DNA of 64,000 bases from JAVBQO01 sp031548885. Its GTDB lineage: Bacteria > Patescibacteriota > Saccharimonadia > Saccharimonadales > Saccharimonadaceae. Under the pieces are notes generated by a model. That model searched no databases, had not been told where the DNA came from, and worked only from the letters and a program-made list of their open reading frames with translations. Position 1 is the stretch's first letter. Each line of letters opens with the position of its first letter. This document shows positions 24,773-33,288 of this stretch, piece after piece. Made by a program: the position numbers and the translations under genes. The stretch is taken from NCBI GenBank assembly GCA_031548885.1, contig JAVBQO010000001.1, forward strand, positions 186,001 to 250,000, given 5' to 3'.

Positions 24773-25741
24773 TTATCGCAACCTAATATCCAGCGGCATT
24801 TCGTGCACCTGCGCATTCGCGCCCAAAATGCCTGTTTTCGCACCAATGTGTTGAATTACCGATGTCGAATTCGCGCTGGCGAACGTGACTGCTTCGGCCA
24901 AACCTGCGCCGTTGGCGATTTTCATAGCAAAGCCCGACCCAAACGCGTCGCCCGCGCCGGTTCGGTCGGTTACCGGCACATCGTCGTACAAGCCCGCCGT
25001 GACGACCCGCTGCGAATCAACCGCCGTGACGCCGTTCGGTCCGTCGGACACGATGACGATCGGGCAATAATTTCGCGCGTGCAGCGCCAATTCCTCGGCA
25101 GTTTCGCCGGATACGACCTGTTTCATTTCGTCACGATTGGTGATCAAAATTTCGACGTCATCTAGCAATCCACGCAGTTTTTCGGGTTGCGCCAATTCAC
25201 GTTTGCCGGGGTTGAACGCGATTTTGATTTGCATTTTTCGCGCCTGGTCAAAAATTTTTGCCAATACATCCATCGACCCAGCCATCGTCGACACATACAA
25301 CCAGTCAGCTTTGACCTCTGACAAATCAAAGTTCCGCGCGTCATAATGCGTGCTAGCACCGCGATACGTCAAAATGGTGCGTTCGCCGTTTGGCGCCAGC
25401 AACAGCACGGAATACCCCGTGTTGTACTTATCCGAATACGAAACATGCGAAGTGTCAACACTCTCCATGTCCAGCGTCGCCAGCACCGCCGCGCCAGCCG
25501 GATCGCGCCCGACCGTGCCCATGAAAATCGAGTGAAAACCGCCACGCGCAAATGTCGTTGCCGCGTTCGTCGCGCCGCCGCCCGTCGAGAATTCGATATT
25601 GTTGACGTCAGCTTTGGCACCAAGCGGTAATTTCGCGAAACATTCGTCCGGGCTTTCGCACACCGGCGCGAACGCATCGCTATTGCTCATGAAAACATCC
25701 TGAACCGCCGAGCCAATTGATAGAAAAGTTGGTTTTTTCAT
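24773..25741 (-). CDS. PfkB-family (ribokinase-fold) carbohydrate kinase
   Basis: 322 residues. The ribokinase-fold signatures are present: the glycine-rich substrate motif FSTGGGATNAATTFARGG and the ATP/anion-hole motif VPVTDRTGAGDAFGSGFAMK with catalytic Asp in GAGD. Substrates in this family include ribose, fructose, fructose-6-phosphate, tagatose-6-phosphate and adenosine. Its position immediately before class II aldolase in the gene order of transcription end, within a glycolysis/pentose-phosphate operon, makes a sugar-phosphate substrate plausible. A role as an alternative phosphofructokinase or as ribokinase feeding the pentose phosphates is inference. It is adjacent to the aldolase stop with no gap. 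Confidence 0.85.
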   Translation of the reverse strand: MKKPTFLSIGSAVQDVFMSNSDAFAPVCESPDECFAKLPLGAKADVNNIEFSTGGGATNAATTFARGGFHSIFMGTVGRDPAGAAVLATLDMESVDTSHVSYSDKYNTGYSVLLLAPNGERTILTYRGASTHYDARNFDLSEVKADWLYVSTMAGSMDVLAKIFDQARKMQIKIAFNPGKRELAQPEKLRGLLDDVEILITNRDEMKQVVSGETAEELALHARNYCPIVIVSDGPNGVTAVDSQRVVTAGLYDDVPVTDRTGAGDAFGSGFAMKIANGAGLAEAVTFASANSTSVIQHIGAKTGILGANAQVHEMPLDIRLR

Positions 25742-26647
25742 TTATAGCACCGCTTTTCCGGCGCTGCCAAACGCCTGAATTTTTTCTTCGACGACATTTT
25801 GCACGGCCACGTAAACCGCTGGCATTAATTTGACGATGGCGTATTCGTCAGGGTTTTCGGTCAAAACCTTTTCCAGCGTTTTGCGAAAAGCGTAGCGCAT
25901 GTCGCTGTTGATATTGATTTTTGACACGCCAATTTCCGCCGCGTTTTGGAAATAATGCAGCGGCGTGCCCGACCCGCCGTGCAGCGAAATATTGCAGTCA
26001 ATCGCGCTGCGAATTTCCGCCAGCAAATCCAAATCGAGTTGTTTCGGCACCGGATATTTGCCATGCAAATTCCCAATCGCCGCCGCGAATGTGTCGATGC
26101 CCGTTTCGCTCACAAATTTCGCAGCACCATCCGGCGTCGAAAATGTTTTTTTGATCTTTTCATAATCGATTTCCTCGTTGTGAAGGTTCGACGAACCACC
26201 AAAATAATGCGGTTCCGATTCAACCAACGCGCCGGTAAATTTGGCATATTCGACGACTTCGCGGGTTTTCGCAATAATTTCCGCGTCGGTCGCGTCGTGA
26301 TTCGCCTGCGAAATGTCGATGTGGATAAATTCGTAACCGACGTCGATGGCTTTTTTGGCGTTTTCGACGGTCGGCGAATGATCCAGGTTCAGATACATTT
26401 CGACGCCGTATTCTTCGCGGTAATTATCAACCAAATCGCGCACGTTTTCCAGTCCCATAGCGTCAACTTCGCCTTGCGAAACTTCGACTAACACCGGCGA
26501 GTCCAGTTTTTGCGCCGCACGCGCGATCGCAATCAACGTTTCCTGATTGTCGATATTGAACGCACCAACGGCGAAATGTTGCTGGCGAGCGCGTTGCATC
26601 AAATGGCGGGCGCGTAGGGTTCGTTCACGAATTTCTCGAATTGTCAT
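25742..26647 (-). CDS. fba: Class II fructose-bisphosphate aldolase
   Basis: 301 residues. This zinc enzyme cleaves or forms fructose-1,6-bisphosphate (or a related ketose bisphosphate) by aldol chemistry. Landmarks are AVGAFNIDNQETL, the catalytic Asp in YLNLDHSPTVENAKKAIDVG, a metal Glu region VESEPHYFGG, metal His in AAIGNLHGKYP, and the His/Gly-rich loop NISLHGGSGTP followed by VSKININSDMR. Tagatose-bisphosphate aldolases look alike, so substrate is assigned from context. It lies in the leftward sugar-phosphate operon, upstream of the PfkB kinase with no spacer. Confidence 0.9.
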   Translation of the reverse strand: MTIREIRERTLRARHLMQRARQQHFAVGAFNIDNQETLIAIARAAQKLDSPVLVEVSQGEVDAMGLENVRDLVDNYREEYGVEMYLNLDHSPTVENAKKAIDVGYEFIHIDISQANHDATDAEIIAKTREVVEYAKFTGALVESEPHYFGGSSNLHNEEIDYEKIKKTFSTPDGAAKFVSETGIDTFAAAIGNLHGKYPVPKQLDLDLLAEIRSAIDCNISLHGGSGTPLHYFQNAAEIGVSKININSDMRYAFRKTLEKVLTENPDEYAIVKLMPAVYVAVQNVVEEKIQAFGSAGKAVL

Positions 26648-26655
26648 AGCTCCTC

Positions 26656-27210
26656 CTATATCTCGATCACTTTATATTTATATACGTATTCAATTCGCGT
26701 CGGGCCGTGTTGACGCACGACATTTTCATCATCCGGATATGTGTGTCCATGCAATAGAATCCTCGGCGGAAAACGATCGATGTAACTTCGCAAACCATCG
26801 AAACCTTGGTGTGCAATTTCGTCTTCGTCGTTTATACCGCGCGGTGGACAATGCGTGATAAAAATATCAACCGGTGGAAATTGCGAAAACATTTGCGACG
26901 CTTCGTCTTGCGTATACATAATCGCATCAGGATTCTGTTTATATCGCACACAACCTTGAAACCCGCCGAATTTCAGCCCGGCAAAATCCCACGTCGCCAT
27001 ATGTAAATTCGCAATCTGAAACTCATTCATATAGTTTCCACTGTCGTGGTTGCCGTAAACTCCAATTTTCGGAATATTTATGTATTCAAGCCCAATCAAA
27101 TCTTCACGCGTCAGATCACCGAGCGTCATAATCAAATCGACAGGGTTTTCTGCAATGAATTTTACAAAATTCAGATGTGGGTTGCGATCAGCGATTGCGA
27201 GAATTTTCAT
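26656..27210 (-). CDS. Calcineurin-like metallophosphoesterase
   Basis: 184 residues. It has the metallophosphoesterase motif series: an N-terminal strand ILAIADRNPH (usually D-x-H), GDLT, GNHD (VYGNHDSGN), ITHCPPRG and LLHGHTYPDD. The first motif departs from the standard DxH, with Asp and His separated by three residues. These small enzymes hydrolyse phosphodiesters or phosphomonoesters and the substrate cannot be predicted. It is embedded between the transketolase C-subunit and aldolase genes. TTTCGCAA words are sparse. Confidence 0.82.
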   Translation of the reverse strand: MKILAIADRNPHLNFVKFIAENPVDLIMTLGDLTREDLIGLEYINIPKIGVYGNHDSGNYMNEFQIANLHMATWDFAGLKFGGFQGCVRYKQNPDAIMYTQDEASQMFSQFPPVDIFITHCPPRGINDEDEIAHQGFDGLRSYIDRFPPRILLHGHTYPDDENVVRQHGPTRIEYVYKYKVIEI

Positions 27211-27213
27211 ATT

Positions 27214-28209
27214 TTATAATCCTTCGTGATATTTTGGTATATTTTCGACAAAGTTTTTTACCGTATCGGCGATTTGCGAGCCGGTCAGGCCAAAAAATTC
27301 CAGCAATTCGCTCGGCGTGCCTGACTGACCAAATTTATCCGGAACACCAATGCGTTTCAACGGCGTTGGCAGTTTTTCGCAGAGCAATTCTGCAACTGCG
27401 CCGCCGAAGCCGCCCGCGATTTGGGCTTCTTCACACGTCACGATGCGGCCGCATTTTTGCGCCGACGCCAAAATCGTCGATTCGTCCAGCGGCTTGATCG
27501 TCGGGACGTGCACAATTTCGGCGGAGATTCCCCGTGATTCCAATTCTTTGGCAGCAATCAACGCGTGATATGTCATTGATCCGGTTGTCACGATCGCCAC
27601 GTCGTTGCCGTCGCGCAATTTGTATGCTTTGCCGATTTCGAACGGCGAATTTTCCGTGCTGAAAATTGGCGCTTTTTCGCGTGCCAAACGGATATAGTTC
27701 GGCTGAGAATTTTCGGCCATCGCGATCGTGGCTTTTCGCGCTTCGATCGAATCGCCCGGCGCGATGACGACCATATTCGGTAACACGCGCATCAACGCGA
27801 TATCCTCTAACGACTGGTGCGTGGCGCCGTCCGGCCCAACCGACACGCCGGCGTGCGAACCGACGATCTTGACCGGTTGATTATTCAGCGCGATCGTCGT
27901 GCGAATCTGCTCAAAATTGCGCCCCGGGCTAAACGCCGCGTAACTGGAACAATACGGGATGTAACCCATGTGCGCCAAACCGCTCGACAGCGTCACGAGA
28001 TTTTGCTCGCCGATTCCAACCTCGATAAATCGCTCCGGAAATTCTTCGGCGAATAAGTGCATCTGCGTCGATTCGGTCAAATCGGCCGACAACGCGACAA
28101 CTTTCGGATTTGATGCGCCGAGTTTTTTCAAGCCAACGCCAAAACCTTTGCGGATCGGCTCTTGCGCAACATCGTCATCATATAACTTCGGATTTAATTC
28201 GTAGTTCAT
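27214..28209 (-). CDS. Transketolase, C-terminal (pyrimidine-binding and C) subunit
   Basis: 331 residues. Transketolase moves two-carbon units between sugar phosphates using thiamine diphosphate. Here the enzyme is split, as in many archaea and some bacteria: this half has the Pyr domain (IRKGFGVGLKKLGASNPKVV, EVGIGEQNLVTLSSGLAHMG with the catalytic Glu) and the C-terminal domain. Start is the ATG at 28209, overlapping the N-subunit stop by 4 bp (ATGA). The open frame extends further upstream only by running inside the N-subunit gene, so that extension is rejected. Confidence 0.92.
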   Translation of the reverse strand: MNYELNPKLYDDDVAQEPIRKGFGVGLKKLGASNPKVVALSADLTESTQMHLFAEEFPERFIEVGIGEQNLVTLSSGLAHMGYIPYCSSYAAFSPGRNFEQIRTTIALNNQPVKIVGSHAGVSVGPDGATHQSLEDIALMRVLPNMVVIAPGDSIEARKATIAMAENSQPNYIRLAREKAPIFSTENSPFEIGKAYKLRDGNDVAIVTTGSMTYHALIAAKELESRGISAEIVHVPTIKPLDESTILASAQKCGRIVTCEEAQIAGGFGGAVAELLCEKLPTPLKRIGVPDKFGQSGTPSELLEFFGLTGSQIADTVKNFVENIPKYHEGL

Positions 28210-29051
28210 GCGCTCGCCTCGATCTGGCCGTTTAATGTTCGCAATTTTCGCAAAGCCTCTTTCGCCTGCTCTGCGTTCGGCGGCATGCCGTGCCAACGAT
28301 AATCGTATTCCATGAAATCGACGCCTTTGCCCGGAATCGTGTGCGCGATAATCACCGACGGTTTTTCGACGACGGCACGCGCTTCCGAACACGCGTCGAT
28401 GTAACTTTCGATGTTGTTGCCGTCGACTTCGATGACGTGCCAATTGAACGATTCCCATTTCGCGCGCAAATTTTCCAGCGGCATCACATCTTCGGTATTT
28501 CCGTCGATTTGAATGTTGTTGCGATCGACCGTCACAATCAAATTGTGCAAATTATATTTCGCGGCGAACATAATTGCCTCCCAGTTATTGCCTTCGTCCA
28601 ATTCGCCGTCGCCGGTCACGCAGTACACCCAACGATTTTTCTGTTTGTTCAAGTTCTTGATCGCATACGCCATGCCGGCGGCTTGCGAAAGCCCCGAACC
28701 CAGCGGCCCCGAAGTCGTTTCCAACCATTCCAATTTGTCGCGTTCCGGATGCCCCTGCAACCGCGAACCAAACTTTCGCAAAGTCATCAACTCCTCAACC
28801 GGAATCAGCCCCGCCTCGGCCATCGCCGCATATTGCACCGGACAACAATGCCCATTCGATAGCATGATAATATCGCGCTCGTCCCACTGCGAATTCGCCG
28901 GATCATAATTCGCAATCTCCAAATACAGTGCTGCGAAAATATCCGCTAGCCCCAGCGGCCCAGCCGAATGCCCGCTGCCAGCAGCCACCAGCATTTTGAT
29001 GACATTTTGTCGGATATTGTTGGCATGAATCTGCAGTTGCGAAATCGTCAC
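28206..29051 (-). CDS. Transketolase, N-terminal (thiamine-diphosphate-binding) subunit
   Basis: 281 residues, the PP domain of a split transketolase. The ThDP motif GDG...N appears as VTGDGELDEGNNWEAIMFA. LGSGLSQAAGMAYAIK, SGHSAGPLGLADIFAAL and the closing AHTIPGKGVDFMEYDYRWHG are typical. Start overlaps the upstream rpe stop by 4 bp and the end overlaps the C-subunit start by 4 bp, which should give equal translation of both halves. Confidence 0.92.
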   Translation of the reverse strand: MTISQLQIHANNIRQNVIKMLVAAGSGHSAGPLGLADIFAALYLEIANYDPANSQWDERDIIMLSNGHCCPVQYAAMAEAGLIPVEELMTLRKFGSRLQGHPERDKLEWLETTSGPLGSGLSQAAGMAYAIKNLNKQKNRWVYCVTGDGELDEGNNWEAIMFAAKYNLHNLIVTVDRNNIQIDGNTEDVMPLENLRAKWESFNWHVIEVDGNNIESYIDACSEARAVVEKPSVIIAHTIPGKGVDFMEYDYRWHGMPPNAEQAKEALRKLRTLNGQIEASA

Positions 29052-29674
29052 AATTTGCTCCGTAATTCATCGTAGGCAATTTCCGGATCGTCGGCGTTCA
29101 TTACCGCCGAGCCGACATTTATCACATCGATTCCGCCGTTTGCCAATTTTCGCACATTTTCCATGTTCGCACCGCCGTCCCAACCGATTTCAACATGCGG
29201 ATTGATTTCGCGAATTTTCGCAACTTTCTCCAAAACATTCAGATTCGCCGTGCCGCCCATTTCGCCCAGACTTCCAGCGAACAACAAAACGTGGTCGGCC
29301 GCTACGATCAACTCGCGGGCTTTTTCTGGCAAAGTTTCCGGCAACAACGCCACGCCAGATTTGATGCCAAATTTTCGCAAATGCTCCATCGTACCAATCA
29401 AATCACCGTCCGATTCCGCGTGCACAATCGCCAGGTGCGGGTTCAGCGACACAATCATTTCGATCCATTCAGTTGGTTTTCGCAACATCAAATGCAAATC
29501 AACCGTCCAATCTTCTGGCCAATAAATTTGGTTCAGGCTGACCGATGTCGGTTTCGCAAAATCGCCGTCCATAATATCGATTTGCACGCGCGTCGCGAAA
29601 CGTTCCAAGCGCGAAAGTTGTCGCGAGAATTCGTCAGGCGTCGACGCCAAAATCGTTGGACAAATCGCCGTCAT
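29048..29674 (-). CDS. rpe: Ribulose-phosphate 3-epimerase
   Basis: 208 residues, a TIM-barrel enzyme interconverting ribulose-5-phosphate and xylulose-5-phosphate. The N-terminal ICPTILAS strand, the metal/catalytic segments RVQIDIMDGDFAKP and VDLHLMLRKP, GVALLPET, and the closing EIGWDGGANMENVRKLANGG (GxDGG phosphate motif present as GWDGGA) match the family. It is translationally coupled to the transketolase N-subunit downstream and to a membrane protein upstream by 4-bp overlaps. Confidence 0.88.
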   Translation of the reverse strand: MTAICPTILASTPDEFSRQLSRLERFATRVQIDIMDGDFAKPTSVSLNQIYWPEDWTVDLHLMLRKPTEWIEMIVSLNPHLAIVHAESDGDLIGTMEHLRKFGIKSGVALLPETLPEKARELIVAADHVLLFAGSLGEMGGTANLNVLEKVAKIREINPHVEIGWDGGANMENVRKLANGGIDVINVGSAVMNADDPEIAYDELRSKL

Positions 29675-30150
29675 TTCGACTTTTTGCCTCCGATGATGCC
29701 CAAAACCAATCGTAGTAGCAAAATCAGCGTCGCGAAAATTGGTGCCATAGCGATACCGCGAATCACGAACGTCGGCACTGTCACGACACTTGACCAGACG
29801 ACGGCGATGGCAAAAACAATTTCGCTACCGAACAAAACAACACGATCCAAAGTCACGCTAATCGGCACACTTCGCGACATATTGACATACAATCCGTCAT
29901 AAAACACAAACATAATTGAAACCATCAGCACGATAAGCAATCCGCTGAGCAAATCGCTGCCGGCGCTGCTGCCAACATGCGACATGACGATCGTCAGAAA
30001 TAACACGAACAAAACTGCGAAAACTGTCAGAAAAAGCCAGCGCGTGAACGTTCCCCAAAAACTCATTTCGCCGATTAATCGATGAAGCGTCAAGGGTTTG
30101 ATTTTGCGTTTTGCGTTTTTCGCAGATTTTGCGGGTGGTTTTTTCGTCAT
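29671..30150 (-). CDS. Small multi-pass membrane protein of unknown function
   Basis: 159 residues from the ATG at 30150, which has an AGGA element before it; an earlier ATG at 30171 would overlap rpiB. A basic N-terminus (PPAKSAKNAKRKIKP) is followed by four likely membrane helices (WLFLTVFAVLFVLFLTIVMS, GLLIVLMVSIMFVFYDGLYV, VVLFGSEIVFAIAVVW, and FATLILLLRLVLGIIGG). I do not recognise a family. Its place inside the pentose-phosphate operon, coupled to rpe by a 4-bp overlap, hints at a linked role such as substrate transport, but that is speculation. Confidence 0.55.
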   Translation of the reverse strand: MTKKPPAKSAKNAKRKIKPLTLHRLIGEMSFWGTFTRWLFLTVFAVLFVLFLTIVMSHVGSSAGSDLLSGLLIVLMVSIMFVFYDGLYVNMSRSVPISVTLDRVVLFGSEIVFAIAVVWSSVVTVPTFVIRGIAMAPIFATLILLLRLVLGIIGGKKSK

Positions 30151-30157
30151 GATTTTC

Positions 30158-30613
30158 CTATGATAATTCATCTAATTGTCGGTTGCGCCTGGCGTATCGT
30201 TCGGCATCGGCGAATGGCGTGTCTAGCCACGCGTCGATGATATCTTGCCAATATTGGTCGTCATCGTTTTCCAGCAAACGAGCCGGCAACGCCAGCACGT
30301 TCGCGTCGTTGTCGTTGCGCGACATCCTAGCTTCGTACGCGTCCCACACCACGACGGCGCGAATTCCGCGAAATCGATTGGCCGCGACCGCCATGCCCTG
30401 ACCACCGCCGCACGCCAAGATCGCCCGCGGATCGTTGTCGTTTGAACCGATAACTTTCAAGGCCGCCGCCTGGGCAAATTGCGGGAAATCATCGCCTGGT
30501 TCCATCGTTTCGTTGCCGACGTCTTCGACATCAATGCCGCGCTTGGACAGATACGCGAAAATCTTTTCTTTCAGGTCAAAACCCCGATGGTCGGCGCCGA
30601 GATATACTTTCAT
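30158..30613 (-). CDS. rpiB: Ribose-5-phosphate isomerase B
   Basis: 151 residues, typical of RpiB/LacA-type isomerases that interconvert ribose-5-phosphate and ribulose-5-phosphate. It opens with VYLGADHRGFDLKEKIFAYL, followed by VEDVGNETMEPGDDFPQFA, a catalytic Cys region (AILACGGGQGMAVAANRFRGIRAV) and a C-terminal EARMSRNDNDANVLALPARL. Allose-6-phosphate isomerases are similar, but the operon with rpe and transketolase supports the pentose function. It is 3 bp after gapA. Confidence 0.92.
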   Translation of the reverse strand: MKVYLGADHRGFDLKEKIFAYLSKRGIDVEDVGNETMEPGDDFPQFAQAAALKVIGSNDNDPRAILACGGGQGMAVAANRFRGIRAVVVWDAYEARMSRNDNDANVLALPARLLENDDDQYWQDIIDAWLDTPFADAERYARRNRQLDELS

Positions 30614-30616
30614 AAT

Positions 30617-31627
30617 TCAAACCGTTTTCGCCACGTCCGCCGTTAATTCGACCAATCGATTGGAATAACCCCATTCGTTGTCATACCACGCCACGATTTT
30701 CAACATATCGCCGTCAACAACGTCGGTCAGCGGCAGATCAACCACGCACGATGAAGCATTGCCGATGAAATCGCTCGACACCAATTCTTCGTCGGTAATG
30801 TCAAGGATTCCTTGATAATACGGTTCTTTGGCGGCAGTACGGAAAATTTCGTTGACTTCATCGACCGTGGTTTTTCGTTTCAGCATGACGACGAAATCGC
30901 TGATCGATACGATTGAGGTCGGCACGCGCAAACTGGCGCCGCCGAATTTGCCTTTGAGCGACGGAATAACTTCGGCAGCAGCGATCGAAGCGCCGGTCGA
31001 GGTCGGGATAATGTTGGTGGCAGCGTTGCGGGCGCGGCGCGGGTCTTTGTGTGGCCCGTCCAGCAAATTCTGGTCCGACGTGTAGGAGTGAATCGTCGTC
31101 ATCATGGCTTTTTGGACGCCGAAATTGTTTTCCAAAATCGCCATTACCGGCGAAATACAGTTGGTCGTGCATGAAGCGTTGCTGATGACGTCGCCGGTGT
31201 CGCCAATCTGTTCGTCGTTGACGCCGAGCACGATGGTTTTCGCACCGTCGCCCTTTGCAGGCGCCGACAGAACGACTTTTTTGGCGCCCGCTGTGATGTG
31301 CGCCTTTGCTTTGGCGGGATCGACGAACCGGCCGGTTGATTCAATGACCACATCGACGCCCAATTCTTTCCACGGTAATTTCGCCGGATCAGATTCAGCC
31401 AACGCTTTAACTTTGACGTCGTCAACAATAATATGGTTGTCGTCGTAGCCAACAATTGGATCGTACGTGCCGTATGTCGAATCGTATTTCAACAGATGCG
31501 CCAACGTTTTGTTGTCGGTCAAATCATTTACCGCCACTATTTCGATATCGCTGCGACCCCACGCGATTTTGAACGCGTTGCGACCAATGCGTCCGAAACC
31601 GTTAATCGCGATTTTTACTTTTGCCAT
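30617..31627 (-). CDS. gapA: Glyceraldehyde-3-phosphate dehydrogenase
   Basis: 336 residues. The NAD-binding start KIAINGFGRIGRNAFKIAWG and the active-site segment ISNASCTTNCISPVMAILE, with the nucleophilic Cys, are canonical. Later segments (DLPLTDVVDGDMLKIVAWYDNEWGYSNRLV) confirm the assignment. A strong GGGAGGG ribosome binding site precedes the ATG. It is the first gene of the leftward operon that continues through rpiB, rpe, transketolase, aldolase and a PfkB kinase, so lower glycolysis and the non-oxidative pentose pathway are transcribed together. Confidence 0.96.
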   Translation of the reverse strand: MAKVKIAINGFGRIGRNAFKIAWGRSDIEIVAVNDLTDNKTLAHLLKYDSTYGTYDPIVGYDDNHIIVDDVKVKALAESDPAKLPWKELGVDVVIESTGRFVDPAKAKAHITAGAKKVVLSAPAKGDGAKTIVLGVNDEQIGDTGDVISNASCTTNCISPVMAILENNFGVQKAMMTTIHSYTSDQNLLDGPHKDPRRARNAATNIIPTSTGASIAAAEVIPSLKGKFGGASLRVPTSIVSISDFVVMLKRKTTVDEVNEIFRTAAKEPYYQGILDITDEELVSSDFIGNASSCVVDLPLTDVVDGDMLKIVAWYDNEWGYSNRLVELTADVAKTV

Positions 31628-31690
31628 TCGTGCCCTCCCGTTAGGTTATTAGCATAACTGCATTCATTTTACCACTTTTCGCGAACGATA

Positions 31691-31702
31691 TATACTATAT
31701 GA
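31691..31702 (+). promoter_or_regulatory. Leaderless-type promoter of the RelA/SpoT gene
   Basis: TATACT at 31691-31696 is followed by six bases and the ATG at 31703. No ribosome binding site is present. Confidence 0.5.
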
Positions 31703-33184
31703 ATGAAGAAGTCGCAGCTGCTAGCCATCGCCAAAGATCAATACGATGAAAACCAGATCACCGAACTGGCTGCGGCGATTGATATGGCAACGCGAGCTCA
31801 CGCTGGCCAAAAGCGAAAGAGCGGCGAGCCATACATCATCCATCCGTTAGCCGTCGCCGCCACGCTGATTGATTGGGGCATGGACATCGACACGGTTTTG
31901 GCCGGCGTTTTGCACGACACGGTCGAGGATACCAATTTGACGCTGCCCGAGATCGAAAATCAATTCGGCCGCGACGTGGCGTTTTTGGTTGACGGCGTGA
32001 CCAAGATTTCGCAGGCACGCGCCGGCATGCGCGAAATCGATTCGTATTTGCCGCAGACGAAGGACAACTTGACGAAATTATTGGTCGCCGTTGGTCAAGA
32101 CGTACGTGTCATCATCATCAAACTGGCTGATCGTTTGCACAATTTGCAAACTTTGCGGTTTCAGCCGCCGGACAAACAGCGCAAAATCGCCCGCGAAAGT
32201 TTGGAAGTTTTCGCACCGCTAGCCGACCGTTTAAACATGGGACGCGTTCGCGTGCAAATCGAGGAAATCAGCTTTTCATATCTGGCGCCCACTAGATTTC
32301 AGCATTTACGCAAAGAAATGAAACGGCGGCTGGGACGCGCCAGCAAAAAACTTGACCACGTGCGCGAAACCGTCAAAACGGAGTTGCGTCAAAACGACAT
32401 CACGTTTACGATGGACGGCCGCGTCAAATCGGTTTATTCGCTACACAAAAAATTGGGCAAGGTCGATGACATCGACGCGATTTACGATCTGATCGCGCTG
32501 CGAATTATCGTCGCCGACAAAAACACTTGTTATCAAGTTCTGGGAATTTTGCACGCGCTATACAAACCGATGTTCGAACGGATCAAAGATTACATCGCCA
32601 TGCCGAAACAAAACGGTTATCAGTCGCTTCACACGACAGTGATTACGCCTGAAAAACAAATCGTCGAATTCCAAATTCGCACAGAACAAATGCACGAATA
32701 CGCCGAACGTGGGTTGGCGGCCAGTTTTCACTATAACGAGCAAAAATTGACCGACGCCTACCGCCACGGCCACATCGCCGCCATGCCGGCCGATTTGCAC
32801 TGGATTCGCGAGTTGCAAGAAGTCGCCGCCAAACTGCGAGCTGGCGAAAACGCCGACGTGCGAAAAATGAAAATCAATCTGTTTTCGGATCGGATTTTCG
32901 TCTATACGCCACGTGGCGACATTTTCGATTTGCCAGACGACGCGCTACCGCTGGATTTCGCCTACCGCGTGCATTCCGACATCGGCAAAAACGCCCATTC
33001 GTTCAAAGTCAACGGGCGCGGCGTCAGTTTCGACACGCCGCTCAAATCCGGCGACGTCGTCGAAGTTATCACGCGCCGCAATGTCAAGCCGAATTCCGGC
33101 TGGTTGTCGCGCATTCGCACGCCACACGCGCGAAACAAAATTCGCGCCCAGTTGAAAAAAATGTCGACGTCCAAAGAAAAATAG
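31703..33184 (+). CDS. RelA/SpoT-family (p)ppGpp synthetase/hydrolase
   Basis: 493 residues; makes and probably degrades the alarmone (p)ppGpp. The N-terminal HD hydrolase domain (about 20-170) keeps H33, H47 and the HDTVED motif (H71, D72, E75, D76), so hydrolase activity is likely. The synthetase domain (about 190-350) has DGRVKSVYSLHKKL, YDLIALRIIV and MPKQNGYQSLHTTV. A TGS domain (about 390-465) follows and the protein ends there, lacking the helical, CC and ACT regulatory domains of full-length Rel (about 730 residues). The missing part normally senses the ribosome, so control must differ. A small hairpin with a T7 run follows the stop at 33254-33274. Confidence 0.93.
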   Translation: MKKSQLLAIAKDQYDENQITELAAAIDMATRAHAGQKRKSGEPYIIHPLAVAATLIDWGMDIDTVLAGVLHDTVEDTNLTLPEIENQFGRDVAFLVDGVTKISQARAGMREIDSYLPQTKDNLTKLLVAVGQDVRVIIIKLADRLHNLQTLRFQPPDKQRKIARESLEVFAPLADRLNMGRVRVQIEEISFSYLAPTRFQHLRKEMKRRLGRASKKLDHVRETVKTELRQNDITFTMDGRVKSVYSLHKKLGKVDDIDAIYDLIALRIIVADKNTCYQVLGILHALYKPMFERIKDYIAMPKQNGYQSLHTTVITPEKQIVEFQIRTEQMHEYAERGLAASFHYNEQKLTDAYRHGHIAAMPADLHWIRELQEVAAKLRAGENADVRKMKINLFSDRIFVYTPRGDIFDLPDDALPLDFAYRVHSDIGKNAHSFKVNGRGVSFDTPLKSGDVVEVITRRNVKPNSGWLSRIRTPHARNKIRAQLKKMSTSKEK

Positions 33185-33252
33185 CTTTTCGCAAACAATC
33201 TGAAATTGCCTATTGCAAATATTCGTTAGTTATGTTATTGTGAATAAAAGCA

Positions 33253-33275
33253 CGAGGGACGTGTTTTTTTGTTTT
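33253..33275 (+). terminator. Possible intrinsic terminator after the RelA/SpoT gene
   Basis: A short stem (CACG paired with CGTG around AGGGA) is followed by seven T. It lies between the RelA/SpoT stop and the sortase ribosome binding site. The stem is short, so this call is tentative. Confidence 0.35.
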
Positions 33276-33288
33276 GGAGAAATTTTAG

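Noticed and set aside
28210..28458. 83-residue N-terminal extension of the transketolase C-subunit
   Set aside because: The extension lies entirely inside the N-subunit gene in another frame, is Arg-rich shadow sequence, and a 4-bp-overlap ATG explains the start.
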